The notes: generated from the sequence alone by a model not told the origin. A stretch of 64,000 bases of DNA from Hanleya hanleyi (GCA_036873755.1 JAVTVY010025158.1:1-64000); one strand, 5' to 3'; shown: positions 1 to 12,700, counted from the stretch's first letter. Numbers and translations are program-made.

Positions 1-480
1 AGAGAAATGATATCAGAATTAGTCTACGTCTTGGCAGTGAAGCCTCAACATGACAAACAAGTGTACCTGATCAGTCATCAATTGATATACCAACTTGGGA
101 CTCAGCCTATCAAAAACCATGGCTCAACCAATAATATCAGATCATACGCATAAGCACAAGCGGGATACTCGATCTATGCTAACTCAAGAGCAACAGAACA
201 TCCATTTACTGTGATCGTCATCGACCGGACTCCGTACCAAGGTATTCCTGCGAGAGGATACTATCATTTACTAACCTAGACTATAAGCGAGAGCTACAAT
301 TTTCTTCAGTAAAAGCTCACCATTCCATCCGTGTTAACATGTCATCTCGACTAAATGTAACCAGTGATTTTCAGTCACTTGTGTCAAAAACCAGTGCTGA
401 GTAAAGACAAGCTCTCTTAAGTCGGCTACTCCATCTCAACTGGCAGCACTGTCGGAAATATCTCTCAACATAATTTGGGG
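1..480. other. Unannotated left flank
   Basis: I see no gene, RNA or recognisable repeat here. Sequence shared with the other units of the cluster starts only near position 481, where the text begins to match 34610 and 56500. Confidence 0.4.
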
Positions 481-2700
481 GACAATACCTCTAACAACAA
501 GAGATATAAATCATATGAGATCCTATCAAAAGTCATTCAATTGGAGCGATATGCAAGAGATGGGAAAATTTGACGACGTCTGGTGACTAAAAAACAACCA
601 TATGACTCTACAGGAAAGCATTGGTCGACATCTAACATTCAGACCCGAGAATACGGTGGATTCTCGGACGCAGCCTTGGTATCTCAGCCGCGCTTTTATT
701 GCAGCTGTTCGTGTGAAGAATATGAATCTCTCGCAAGGTGAACTTTGAACAAGCTGAAGAAGAGGACTATTATACCGAAAACCGAGCCGATACTACCCGT
801 AATTAATGGCACGACAATAAATATATGTAGGTTTATTGTTTTGGTGGAAAATTTAAGCCGTACGACGTCGGGCATAATTTGTAGGTTAGTTTCTCTGGGT
901 ATTCTTGCATTTACCAGGTTACGCCATGTTGAGGCGTTTACTACATCAGACGTCCACGCTGATCTGTCATCACAGATCCCGAGCTAGCGTATCTAATATC
1001 GCTCCAATTTACTACATAAGGTGGAATATGATTGTCTGTCAGTGAATGTTAATGACGTTACCATACCATCGATTTGTAAATCTGATTCTATATGTTGTTG
1101 AATAAGACGACAGAGACAACGATATATTGCTTATTATTCTATTGCACACATTTCCAAAAAGATTGAAGGGAAAAGCACTGGGTTTATGGACATTCCCGAA
1201 AACTAACAATGGATATATAATGGCACGCTTGTATTTGAAGGTAACACCATTTCTCAATCTCATATCGTGGACATGATAAGAGATGCAATTTTCGCCAGAA
1301 ATGGAACTCCCTCTGCCGGAAGTGACAAATCATTTCACGAATTTTACAAACTACACTATCATAGTGGCTTGATATCTAACGGAGAACGAGGACGTCTAAT
1401 GCGAAAAAAATGTTGGAATTCAGCGCAAATTGTAGAATGATCTATATTCGTCATAGGAACATCGTCGAAACCATCGGGAGAACTTCCATCAAGAACAAAA
1501 ACTTGGCTTTCACGAATTTTACAAACTACACGATCATAGTGGTTTGATATCTAATGGAGAACGAGGACGTCTAATGCGAGAGAAATGTTGGAATTCAGCG
1601 CAAATTGTAGAATGATCTATATTCGTCATAGGAACATCGTCGAAACCATCGGGAGAACTGCCATCAAAAATTCGAGCTGCCATGAAACGAAAATGGTCTA
1701 TCCGTTGTCCAGTCGAACACAACGCCAAGTGCGCCTGCTCGTACCCCGCACACTCCGGTATTCAAGCGATGAATGATGCAAGATTCGATCTTCGTCTTAC
1801 AATATATATCAGCAGACACATGCACGAAAGCTCCGTCAGAAGCTACAACAGGGAATGTTCCTCAGCTAAAAAAAACACAGCGAAACACTGTCCTACGGGA
1901 CAGCATGAATATCCATCGCGCAGTCTGGTGCCTGCAGTTGTTGTACCTCTCCAACTAAGTCCTATATTTACCAGGACCGGATCCGAGTGGAACATTCTAG
2001 CCTCGACCAATCCCCATTGCTGCACAACTCAACTCGAGCAAGTTATCCTCTTTTGGTTTCATATCTAATTCGTTTTCGTTATTCAGCCATTGTGTCTTTC
2101 AGTTTTCAAATAATTAGCCCCGACTGAGATGTTTGTCTCAATACACAACTGATATGCTGCAAACTGTTGAACTGAAAACTGTTTGAAGCGCGGTATCGCG
2201 TGAGGTGCGCGTGCACCGAGACGTTGCTAGGAGTTACGAAAACTGTTAATGTATTCACTGATGTTTTTCCAATGATACAAGAATTAAACCGAAGAATTTG
2301 TTCGTCTCAGATTTAATTTCTTCTTTTATTTAATTATTTTAATTTTAATGATTGACTGTGCATTTCTTTACGTTAACTAGGGTATGAACTTGAAAAGGTT
2401 GCGCAAACTTTGTATGATCTGCTGCAATGAATCATATATTTTGCACTCTGGTATTTACTGAACGTAATAAAATCACATTAAATCCTTGAATAACTTCCTG
2501 GATGTTTGAAGATTGTGAGTATCTTGTCTTTTCCTAATATGAGAGGTCGTTTGGACCCGAGGCTTGCAAACCTACCCATTTTCAGACGGTCCGTTTGCAA
2601 GGATATTTTCATACCACATCACTCGATCTTTGTATCTGAGTCAGGATAACAGTGGATATACCCGCGAATGCTATCATATCGTCTTCGGTCTCCCGTACAA
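481..2700 (+). repeat. Leader block of GPCR unit, copy 1
   Basis: This roughly 2.2-kb block recurs at about 5840-7015 (partial), 26770-27525 (rearranged), 34610-36880, 56500-58740 and 62170-63880. It precedes the reverse-transcriptase remnant and the receptor in each full unit. Both strands carry short open stretches shared between copies, but every copy has stops or shifts, so it reads as decayed mobile or viral-like DNA rather than a live gene. It contains a GGTGCGCGTGCACC near-palindrome at 2204-2217 and a one-mismatch version of an 18-bp palindrome at 2394-2411. Confidence 0.7.
1336..1675 (+). repeat. 175-bp tandem duplication inside leader block
   Basis: The stretch starting CACGAATTTTACAAACTACA at 1336 is repeated at 1511 with few differences, out to about 1675. 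Copies of the block at 35.3, 57.1 and 62.4 kb carry it only once. It is therefore a local duplication private to this unit and useful as a marker. Confidence 0.8.
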
Positions 2701-2740
2701 TTTAGTCATAAAATCAGCTAGCGAGTTAGTTTCAATTTTT

Positions 2741-3520
2741 TTATCTTACGCTGTTTTGTTTAGAACGAGATAAATCCAGGAAGTTGTAATCATCTCCTTT
2801 GTCATAAAGTCGACCAGAGGGAATGCCCGCTTCATTTTTATAAACACATAGATCTAAATATGGTGTGCCTGTAGGGCTATCTGTAGCTTCCTTCAAATCC
2901 ATCGAAGGTGGATATATATCCTTCACTGCGTCGTTTATATAGCGATTATCCACAGGGAGAAGGTCGTCTATATATCGTTTGGTGAATGAGAAGGAACAGG
3001 CGTTGAATGGATCGGTTTACGAAAGCGCCTGCATATTGTCATATTCATAAGAGAACAGATATAGGTCAGCCAACAGGGGTGCACAATTAGTACCCATTGG
3101 AATACCCATATGCTGTTGCTATATTGTGTTGCCAAATTTCACATAGGTATTTTGATCAGAAATTCAAGCAACTCTATAAACAAAGAAACATCCCATGAAT
3201 GATATCTTTTGTATATAGTAGAGCTAAAGAATGCTTTATGGCTTCCAACGTTAAAATATCTACGATCAGCTTTCCTAAACACAGATAATATTACTGAATT
3301 TAGACGGGCAATAAGGTCCAGATGAAGTATTGCAGTATAGAGAGTCGATAAATCCCATGCTGATACATGTCTGCATCAAGTTCTTCCGTAAGACATTTTG
3401 AATTTTTCAATATCCACAGACATTCAACGCCAGAGTTGTTAGAAATAGTGGCGCAATACCTTTTCCAACATGCTTTTACCTCCTACAGGGCCCTCGGCAA
3501 CAGGGTTGAGAGAAGCTAGG
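2741..3520 (-). pseudogene. Reverse-transcriptase remnant, copy 1
   Basis: On the minus strand this reads as a reverse-transcriptase palm domain: a WDFSTLYT-like segment, a GIPIGTNCAPLLADL motif, the catalytic TKRYIDD motif, then a PYLDL and a LYDK-DDYNF motif. The order and motifs match an RT lineage widespread in invertebrate genomes; I think Penelope-like is the likeliest group, but I cannot settle it. An in-frame TAA lies between the GTNCAP and RYIDD motifs and the 5' part is frameshifted, so it is dead. The same TAA occurs in the copies at 37 and 59 kb, so the element died before the locus was duplicated. Confidence 0.6.
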
Positions 3521-4357
3521 TGGTGCAGCTTCTACAATCAGCTATGAATATAGCTTTGTATGATGACTTATGCATTTATGGGAGTCCAGTATACTTTTAG
3601 TATGTCGTTATGATTGGTTGGAAGACAAATACTTCTTTCCCTGAGAAACGTTTGGTGATTATTAAATAAATCATCAACACACACAATGAATTCAATCGTG
3701 TCAATACATTAGTGGTTTCATTCATAAATATAGCCGACTGACTCATATATCCATCACATTTGCAAATGTCAGCACGATTAACACACAGCGTTCTCCAATT
3801 AATTAAACGAAATGACAATAACGGTAATTGCTTTTGGTGTGCCTAATGTTTGGAAGCTCGTCGAAAGCAGCGGTAAATAAATATATGTATTTGTGCTTAA
3901 TCTGTACGTGATAATATTACTCGATCAGTAAATACCCTTGCATGTTTGTCGTGAGACGGACAAAGACATACAAAAGCGCTGCGATTAATTAGAGGTAACA
4001 TAGCTTCCATTACAAGCTCGTTTCGAGTACTTCGCAAATAACGACAGCACTGTCTTGTTGGAGAAGGTTCTCTGTGGACTTATCTAAATGGATTAAATGG
4101 ATTGTACCATCCTAGTCCTAATATATGTACACGGATAATGTACAGCTTATATCACAAAGTTATGTCTTGTAATGTTGTATATAACCATAGCTGGCGTTCT
4201 GATAACTGGTGATGATGGAGCACACCTGGCGATACCGCATCACTGAATCGACCATTCATGGAAACACGATTGAAAATACCAGATTTGAATGTAAAATCTG
4301 CTTGTGAATAGTCACCGGAGGAAAATTATTCAACATTTACCACGAAATATACTAAAC
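3521..4357 (+). repeat. Upstream region of type A receptor 1
   Basis: This matches the region upstream of the other receptors (for example 59535-60771), but a segment of about 440 bp is missing near 4237. At 4237 the text jumps from the GATACCGC segment straight to ATCACTGAATCGACC. The missing part, present at about 60206-60647, contains the TATA-like box and the TTCTGATCTTACAG stretch that resembles a splice acceptor. No other gene is visible. Confidence 0.6.
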
Positions 4358-5350
4358 ATGTCAGACGCAGACCACCAGGAACAGTATGTCGACATTGACC
4401 AATACGAGAGCAGTTTTGTAAACAATTTTAGCAGTCCTTTCAACAGAAGCAACGAAAACATTGACATACTAGACATTTCCATCGGCATATTTGTCTTAAT
4501 TGTGACATGCATTGGCATAATTGGGAATTTGTTTCTTATTGTGACTATTTTACGACTCAAATGTCTGCGAACCTTACCGACATATATTATATTGTTGAGT
4601 CTGGCGTTTGCAGATACAAGTGTATGTTTCAGCTGGTCTTTGTACCGATTACATGAAATGCCGGATGCAATTTGCAAACTGATATTCGTCAACTTATTTT
4701 CGACGGCCGGGCTCAGTGCTTACCATTTGGCTCTGTTTTCTTTGGTGCGTTACCTGACTCTTCTAAAGCCGTTCTTTGCCAGACGTCATTTGACAGCCAG
4801 GAATGTGGCGTGGTTATGTGTTATTCTATGGATTCTACTGTATGCGTGCAATTCAACGGCTAATTTAGTGACAGGACGGAGTGGGACTAGGTGTAAATTT
4901 AAGGAGAATTTCGGAGTTTACGTCCTCGTGTATTTCATTCTATGTTTCTTTATCCCATTGGTTGCCATCGTTACGTTCCATGGAATTAAAGTCTATAAGC
5001 TTAGCAAGACATCGGTCAACTCCGAGAACGAAACTTCGAGAAAAACTGTTTCTGGACGAGCAGTGTTGGCAATAACTTTAACCTCTGTTTTGTTCTTGAC
5101 ACCCTGGGAGATATATGTGATTATTGTCTATACATTTCAGGTCCAACTATCACCTTTGGCTTCAGACATTGGAGGTCACACTGTAAATTTTATTTACCTT
5201 AATAGTGCCATCAACCCTTTCTTGTATTTCTTCATGTCACCAACTGTAAGAAAAAAGGCGTTTTCCTGTGCTTCAAAGCCCCGTCAAACTGTGAATAGTT
5301 TACCAATGGATGTTTTTCACACACCAAACACCAATGGATCACAGAGGTAA
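4358..5350 (+). CDS. Class A (rhodopsin-like) GPCR, type A, intact
   Basis: This 330-residue single-exon receptor would sit in the plasma membrane and signal through G proteins; its ligand is unknown. Seven hydrophobic segments lie near residues 41-66, 75-98, 105-132, 149-170, 187-210, 235-260 and 270-292. Landmarks are GN in TM1 (Asn56), LAFAD in TM2 (Asp86), the Cys106-Cys179 disulfide pair, Pro200 in TM5 and NPFLY in TM7 (286-290). The TM3 DRY motif is VRY, with Arg131 kept and the acidic residue lost. TM6 has FLTPW instead of the usual CWxP. Two NxS sequons (Asn23, Asn29) lie in the extracellular N-terminus. I chose the ATG at 4358 because the upstream ATG used by the paralogues is ATA here. 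Possible polyadenylation signals lie at 5779 and 5797. The receptor is orphan: peptide-receptor-like or chemosensory are both possible. Confidence 0.85.
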   Translation: MSDADHQEQYVDIDQYESSFVNNFSSPFNRSNENIDILDISIGIFVLIVTCIGIIGNLFLIVTILRLKCLRTLPTYIILLSLAFADTSVCFSWSLYRLHEMPDAICKLIFVNLFSTAGLSAYHLALFSLVRYLTLLKPFFARRHLTARNVAWLCVILWILLYACNSTANLVTGRSGTRCKFKENFGVYVLVYFILCFFIPLVAIVTFHGIKVYKLSKTSVNSENETSRKTVSGRAVLAITLTSVLFLTPWEIYVIIVYTFQVQLSPLASDIGGHTVNFIYLNSAINPFLYFFMSPTVRKKAFSCASKPRQTVNSLPMDVFHTPNTNGSQR

Positions 5351-5839
5351 ACCGGTACACATGAGTTAAACGAGACGAGTTTGTAGATAAACAAGAAATA
5401 TTCAATTCCGCATAAAGGGATACACCTGATCTCATTGGTCGATTATGTCGAAGCTGCCTTCATGTTATTAGCTAATATCAATGCTGTATACAAGATGTGT
5501 TACGTGTAATTCATTAATTATTCGAACATACTTCAAGTCTGTCTCAATGTTAAAGCATTTTATCGAAAGTGGTGTTGAATTCCCGATAAACACCGGCGAA
5601 CACCTGCAGAGCTGTGACCTTGTCGACTGGAGGAGGTAACTATAGTGAGCGCGCGCGTAATTGATACTTTCCCACGGTTTTTAACAATGTTTACATTGAC
5701 CAGCTGGGAAGTAACGCCTCATTCAAAAAATGTTTTGATCAATGTGTAAGGCATACACTAACATATTTTAGCTAATTTAATAAATGTCCGAATCGAAATA
5801 AAGACCTCGGAAGTCGATTTCAAATTTCCGAGATAAACA
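5351..5839. other. 3' flank of type A receptor 1
   Basis: No gene is seen. The first part resembles the 3' flanks of the other receptors (the CACCTGATTTCATTGGTCGATT stretch), then jumps to sequence like 41090-41160. About 1.1 kb seen after the receptor at 39.9 kb is therefore missing. Two AATAAA hexamers at 5779-5784 and 5797-5802 could serve as poly(A) signals. Confidence 0.45.
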
Positions 5840-7015
5840 CCAGTTGGCACTCGTCCAGCAATTCAGAGATACAAATCATATGAGATAGTATCAAACAGTC
5901 ATTCAATTTGTGCGATATGCAAGAGGTGAGAAAAATTGGCCATATGACTCTACAGGAAATCATTTGTCGACATCTAACATTCAGACCCGAGAATACGGTG
6001 GATTGTCGGAGGTAGCCTTAGTATCTCAGCCGCGCTTTTATTGCAGCTATTCATGTGGAGTCTATGAATCTCTCGCGAGCTGAACTGTGAACAAGCAGAA
6101 GAAGAGGACTATTATACCGAAAATTGAGCAGATACTATTCGTAATCAATGGCACGAGAAAAAATATATGTATGTTTATTGTTTTGGTGGGAAATTTAAGC
6201 CGTACGACGTCGGGCATAATTTGGAGGTTAGTTTCTCTGGGTATTCTTGCATTTACCAGGTTACGCCATGTTGAGGCGTTTACTCCATCAGACATTCACA
6301 CTGATCTGGCAGTACAGGGTCAAGTTGCTGTTATATTACTACTGAATTATATGCGTCAAATGAATATTGTCGAAATCATCCAGAAAACGGCCAACGAGAG
6401 GAAAAGCCTTGTTGACTTGGAATGTATACTCACCATGTGAGTCGTAGCCGGTCGTAGTCATATGCAATTCTCGCGTTCTTAATCGAAATAACTTTTTCGT
6501 ACAACACTAATAGCACAGAAATTCGAGCAGCCATAAAAGAAAAGAAAAATAGACAATGAAAATTGGTTTATCCGTTTTCCTGTCTCACACAATGCCAAGT
6601 GTGTCTGCTCGTACTTAGCACACTCTGGTATTCAAGCGATGAATGATGCAAAATTCGAGCTTCGCGATATAATATATATATATATTTAAATGGATGAAAA
6701 CTCCGTTAGAAGCTGCAACATGGAATGTTCCTCAGCTAAAAAAAAACATCGGCGAAACTCTGTCCTCTGCAGGTATACCCATCGCGCAGCCTGGTGCATG
6801 CAGTTGCCGTACTTTCCCAAATAGGCTCCTATCTTTACCGGGTCCGGATCCGAGTGGAACATTCTAGCCTCGACCAATCCCCATTGCTGCATCCTGCAAT
6901 ATCTCATCTTCTGGTTTCATATCTAATTCGTTATTCAGCTACTGTGTCTTCCAATTTTTAAATAATTTTCAAATAACATCCGACTGAGATGTTTATCTCC
7001 ATACACAACTGATGC
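5840..7015 (+). repeat. Leader block, partial copy 2
   Basis: This matches the leader block at 520-2110, with an internal deletion of the 1000-1400 part. It includes the GAACAAGCAGAAGAAGAGGA start and the stretch near 6590-6760 that corresponds to 1690-1870. The frames are broken. Confidence 0.65.
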
Positions 7016-7296
7016 GCTTCATGTGTCGAACTGAATTGGAGCGATATGCAAAAGGTGGGAAAAATTGACGACGTCTGACGACTAAAAAGCAACCATATTA
7101 CTCTACAGGAAAGTAATCGTTGTCACCTAACATTCAGACCCTAGAATTCGTTGGATTCTCGGACGCAGCCTTAGTATCTCAGCAAACGTTTTTATTGCAG
7201 TGTTCATGTGGAGACTATGAAGTAACCACACGGTCCATAGCACCGGCTTAAGCGGAATTAGATACGCTAGCTCGGGAGCTGTGATGACAGATCTGT
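7016..7296. repeat. Leader block, partial copy 3 with inverted end
   Basis: Positions 7030-7210 repeat 535-715 in direct orientation. The stretch near 7256-7290 (GATACGCTAGCTCGGGAGCT) is the reverse complement of the leader text near 955-1000. The LINE begins directly after it. Confidence 0.55.
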
Positions 7297-7613
7297 ATCA
7301 AAATGGCGGCGACGGAGTGACACGTAAAATATCGCACCGGCAACTTTAACTTCCCGCTATAACAAAATTTCAACGTATATTATTCTCTTGATGCGATCAA
7401 TGTGACAACAGGAGAATACTTGAAAATGCGAGGGTGAATTTCTCGTGGACAATTACCGGCCTTTATGCCTATTTTTGTACTTGAGTGAACAGACAAGACA
7501 AGTGTCGACGTGGCAGTAGCACGGACAGCGGTCAAAATTCTTTGTCTCACTTTCCTACGTGTATCTCTCATACCAGGATTTACCTATGCAGTGCAGACTA
7601 TATTGTGTATGCT

Positions 7614-8570
7614 ATGTCGGATAGCAATAACAGCAAAAAAAAAAGACCGATTATAAGTTCGCAAAGTAGTGTTGAAGATTCACCAGAAATTCAACGTCAA
7701 AGGGCTTCTGTGAAACCAGCTTTAAAAAAACACAAACAAGAAATGGCGACGGAGGGCCAGCTGAAACTTATAATGGACAAGCTCGACACAATGGTTACAG
7801 GTGAGAAATTAAAAGAACAAATGGAGGTAACTGAAAATAGAATCGTAGTCAAATTCACTACAATCTTAGAGAAACAAAATGAGAGACTTCATGGGCTAGA
7901 AAAGGAAAATGAAATATTAAAGGCAGATATAAAACAACTTTCTCTTGAACATGAACAAGACCAGGAGGAGATAGAGAGACTAGGCGAAAAGGTGAAACTC
8001 TTAGAAGTAAAATACAACGACAATGAACAACATACTAGGAAAGAAAGCATACGAATTTACGGAATAGAAGGGGATAGCAAAAAAGAAACAATAGAAGAGT
8101 GTGAAACTAAGGTGATCGATATATTGATCAGTAAGCTGGGTATGAAAATCGACAACCGAGATGTATCGATAACCCATCGATTAGGCCCTGTACACGCCAA
8201 TATCGACACCAACCCCGGGGGGGGGGGGGTTGTCGTAACGTTTGTGTCAAGGAAAACAAAAAATGAAACTATAACGAAGCGAAGGGCACTGAAAGGTACG
8301 AATATCGTCATTCGCGAAGATCTGACACTGACAAACAACTTGCTGCTGAAAACCGCGTCTGCACACCCTTGTATATTGGTCCTGTCTGCCTGGTCTCGCG
8401 ACGGCAAGATATTCGCAAAAAATTACAATGAACAAATAAGGCAAATAACAACAACCAAATCAATAGATGACTTGACAGTCCTACAACCCACGCCGTTCAG
8501 ACCCTCATCGATGGAAACCGACAAACCGTCAAAATCTCCTGCCAAATTGCTTGCGCCTGAACGCGAGTGA
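7614..8570 (+). CDS. LINE ORF1 protein (coiled coil, RNA-binding type)
   Basis: This is a 318-residue open frame starting at the ATG at 7614. The N-terminal 50 residues are basic and Ser/Lys-rich. Residues of about 45-150 are a long charged, heptad-like helix (many E, K, L), expected to form a coiled coil. The part after residue 145 (IRIYGIEGD ... VSITHRLGP ... VVVTFVSRKTK) looks like the RRM-like plus C-terminal domain of L1-type ORF1 chaperones. A 13-G run preceded by CCCC at about 8213-8229 encodes a glycine stretch and is prone to slippage. The frame is uninterrupted, unlike ORF2. It would bind element RNA in a ribonucleoprotein. Confidence 0.7.
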   Translation: MSDSNNSKKKRPIISSQSSVEDSPEIQRQRASVKPALKKHKQEMATEGQLKLIMDKLDTMVTGEKLKEQMEVTENRIVVKFTTILEKQNERLHGLEKENEILKADIKQLSLEHEQDQEEIERLGEKVKLLEVKYNDNEQHTRKESIRIYGIEGDSKKETIEECETKVIDILISKLGMKIDNRDVSITHRLGPVHANIDTNPGGGGVVVTFVSRKTKNETITKRRALKGTNIVIREDLTLTNNLLLKTASAHPCILVLSAWSRDGKIFAKNYNEQIRQITTTKSIDDLTVLQPTPFRPSSMETDKPSKSPAKLLAPERE

Positions 8571-9790
8571 GTTTCAAACAGTATTTTGCGGGCAATCATT
8601 TCTACCAGTGTGCGTGCCGCTGTGTTATAAACTATTCACCCTGTGAGCAACAGACCTATATCCGATCGCGGTAGACCCACATTGAAATTGACAGACTTCT
8701 CCACGAGCTCTTAATACATGTGCCATGTCATTGAAATGGACAGACTTCTCCACGAGCTCTTCATACTTGTGCTATGTCATTGAAATGGACATGCATCAGC
8801 TAAATAATAGGTCATAGCACTTACCCGCACTTTAATACAAATACATGTTTATTCACAGCGCGATGAAGGGAGTCCACAGACAAAACGACTTTTTTAAAAT
8901 AACTTTCTCATTAATAGATCTGAAATTGAATGGCAAACACTCTCAAGTATGGGTGTTTAAATTGGCCAAATCTGAGAAGTCATGAAACACCAGTCCATAA
9001 CCAGTAGAAATTTATATATTCCTTATTCTTTATTTAATTGTCCTGCACGAAGGGCTCTTCAACATTACCTGATGTTCGCTATGTACCCATGTTCTCTGAG
9101 TACTTATTCTTATCAAGCTCTTGTTTTATTTCATGCATATACAACTACACTGAATGAAATCTAACTCAAACGATTAGGCTGACACAATTCCTTTCACGTG
9201 CTTTTTACTTTAAAATGCGAATTTATTTTGTCTTATCTACCAGTCATCTATGGAGACTGTTTTGGTGTTAATATAAGCCGCTACTACCAAAGCATGAACA
9301 TCAATTAAAACTTTTAATTATTTCTACAAGCTCGGCACATTACATTTAGAGCTGTCGGTAGATATTGCGTCTCTGCGGTTACTTTAGTGGTATTTGATGC
9401 CAAATGTTATATTTACTTGTACATATTTTCTAACTTTGTTACTGCTGTGTTATATAAACTGTCAGGCGTACGTATTTGCAAAACATGCTTATCTAGGTAA
9501 ATGTATGTCCCAAACGACAATATTTGATGTTAAACCTGTGATTGAAATATCTATATGTAAATACGAAAATGTGCACATTTGTTACTGTAACATGGTCTCA
9601 CTAGGCATAACGAACGTAAAGGATCCGATTTTATTTTTTGAAATACATGCATATAAATTAGATAAATATAAATACATGTGCTCTATTACAGCTTGCATAC
9701 TAAGTCAAAACAGTATATACTACCAGTGTCTTCTCTTGTCCCTATCCGTTTGCCCTCGAACCTTTAGAAACTTGTTAATTATTGAGCAAT
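8571..9790. other. Long ORF1-ORF2 interval of the LINE
   Basis: These 1.2 kb carry no recognisable protein. A near-duplicate pair occurs at about 8690-8730 and 8735-8775 (GACAGACTTCTCCACGAGCTCTT). An AT-rich Cys- and Tyr-rich open frame at 9394-9804 has no recognisable motif and I do not call it a gene. The interval is long for this kind of element, so it may include an older insertion. Confidence 0.4.
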
Positions 9791-12700
9791 ATGTTACACA
9801 TTGAGGTTTATAGGGCAAGGATAGGGATGTTCTTCCTCAAGTCATGTAATAGAAAACCAAGTAAATGCAAGCAGGTTAGATATTTGTATCATCCATTCAA
9901 CACTCCCAGCGTTATCAAATCAAACGTAGATCAAACCGACCCACTCCACTGGTGTCCCAGTCAGTATAGATTAAAACCCTTACTTTGTAAACTCGTTTTG
10001 ATCCTGACTATTTTTTCAGCAGTCTTGTCGGCTTCCGGTACAGAAGGGCATGCTAGCTCAATTATGCCAAATTCATCGCTGCCTGTTGATGGTATTCTTT
10101 ATTACAATCTAAAGCAAACACGCAACAACTTACATCCATTCTATGGAACAAATGTTGATTTGTCGTACCTGATCTTAGTGTCGGGTGACGTGAAACCCAA
10201 CCCCGGACCAGACTACCCAAAAAGGCCAAACAACCCTTTATCGATTGTGCACGCCAACGTAAATAGCCTGCGTTATAAAGTTGACTTGATCGAAGCCGAA
10301 GTCGGTCACTACGATATCATCGCAATAACAGAAACCAAACTCGATGCATCTGTTGAAGATACAAAATAAAAAATACCAGGGTTTCAATTCCCACTGATAC
10401 GGAAAGACAGATCCTCGCAAGAAGGCGGCGGTATCGTTATATATATTCGTGAAAGTTTGGTGTGTGATGAAATTGACAACATGTTTATTGATGGCTTGGA
10501 AGCAGTATGGATACGCATTACAACCAAAAATACAAAATTTTATATAGGAACATTCTATAGGCCCCCATCAGCTCGAGTATCATACTGGAACCTGATAGAT
10601 GAATCCATATCTCTAGCCAGGGACCAGATATCGAACAAATGTATAATACTTGGCGATTTTAATGCCGACTCCCTTATCAGAACACATGAACAAATATCGC
10701 GCCTTGAAACTAAATATGCCATTCACCAGATAATCACGGAGCCAACCCGCATTACCCCTACTTCCAAGTCCCTTATCAACCTTATACTTGTGTCAAATCC
10801 CTCTCTCGTCGTAAACTCTGGTGTAATTTCTCCATTCTGCAGTGATCACCATGCAACCTATGTGTCAATCAAGGAACGTGGATTTGATCAGCCCTGCTTC
10901 ACACGTCATATCTGGCTATATGATCAAATGGATGCTGACGGACTACTTAATTCTCTTGCGACAACTGACTGGGACGCACTTTTCTTTAGTGACAACAATG
11001 AAATAGCTAAAAACATAACTGACCGTATTCAACATACGGCAGAAAACCATATTCCACATAAAATTGTTACAATAAGACCACGAGACAAACCGTGGATGGG
11101 AAATGATCTACGAAGAACGATGCGTAGGCGAGACAGAATACACAAAAAAGCTAAACGGACAAATCTACTCCAGCATTGGGAACAGTTTCGAACAATCCGA
11201 AATGAGGCTATAAAATTAATCAGGGCGGCCAAACAAAGCTCGACGTAAAAATTACTGAAACAAAATTTGTAAGCAGAGATTGGTGGAAATTAATAAAATC
11301 ATATATGAAAGAACAACATACATCTACCCAGTCCCCAAATATAATTTTTAATGGAAAAGTATCAAATGAGCCGAATGATATAGCGAATTTGTTTAACAAC
11401 TATTTTATTGAGTGTTCATCTTTAGACGATGTTGGCAAAGAACCTCCCATATTACCTCTCCATACTAATATTCTTGACAACATTATCATAACATATGACG
11501 ATGTGAGAAACATCCTCCTCGGGTTCGATATAAGTAAAGCAGTGGGACCCGATCGTATAAGTAATAGACTGTTGAAATGTGCAGCCTCTGTACTTGCATA
11601 TCAGTTAATGACATTTTTTAATAAATGTCTCTTGGAAGAGAGTATGCCCGAAAACTGGAAATTGGCAAACGTAACCCCAATTCACAAAAAAGGAAGCAAA
11701 AATGAAATTACAAATTATAGACCCATATCCTTAACAAGTAATATCAGCAAAGTTTTCGACAAGTGTATTTTCAAATATCTCTTCAACTTTCTTCTGGATA
11801 ATAATCTTCTTTCCAATCTCCAGTCAGGCTTTATTCCGGGTGATAGTACAGTCTATCAACTGACTGATATTTACAATTTTATATGTAAAGCTCTGGACGA
11901 AGGTAAAGAAGTTCGCGCTGTCTTTTGTGATATAACAAAAGCTTTTGACAGAGTGTGGCACAAGGGACTGCTTCGCAAACTTGAATCCATTGGAATCAGG
12001 GGAGCTCTTCTTGGTTGGTTTCGCGATTACCTCTCTGATAGGCGTCAAATTGTGGTGATAGACGGCAAATCATCGGACCCAAGAAACATAAACGCTGGGG
12101 TTCCACAAGGGTCTGTTCTCGGACCACTTATCTTCCTAATCTACATTAACGATATCGTCAATGACATAAGATGCAATATTAGGCTGTTTGCCGATGACAC
12201 ATCATTATATATAACTGTTGAAAATCCAGATACTTCTGCCAATATATTGAACACGTCTCTGCAAACTATCTCTACATCGGCTGAAACCTGACTGGGAAAA
12301 TTTAGTGCAGCCGAAACGAAAGAAATCTTATTTTCCCTGAAAAGAAACTCAAGCCGGGGTCCCAATCTCAACCTGGGAAATCTTTCAATTTCTGAGGTTA
12401 CCCAACATAAGCATCTAGGGTTAACATTTCATTCGTCGGGACGTTGGTCAGGCCACGTTTAATCGCTTGTCGACAAGATCTCTCCCATGATTAACTGCCT
12501 ACGCAGCTTGAAATATCGACTCTCTCGTCGTTCTCTGGAAAGGCTTTACTCTTCATTCATACTACCTATCTTTGATTATGCCGACGTTGTCTGGTACAAT
12601 TGCTACCAATATGAATCTGCCATTCTTTAAGGTCTTCAATTAGATGCACTACGGTCCATATCTGGATGCATTCGTGGTACGAAGAAACAGGCTTCATACC

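Noticed and set aside
4304..4357. 18-codon upstream extension of the type A receptor
   Set aside because: It needs a GTG start. In the paralogues this part is out of the coding region, and the shared ATG is at the MSDAD start.
7485..7613. Upstream extension of LINE ORF1
   Set aside because: It would need a GTG start; the ATG at 7614 gives the expected charged N-terminus.
9394..9804. 136-codon Cys-rich frame between LINE ORF1 and ORF2
   Set aside because: AT-rich, no motif, overlaps the start of ORF2, and no independent support.
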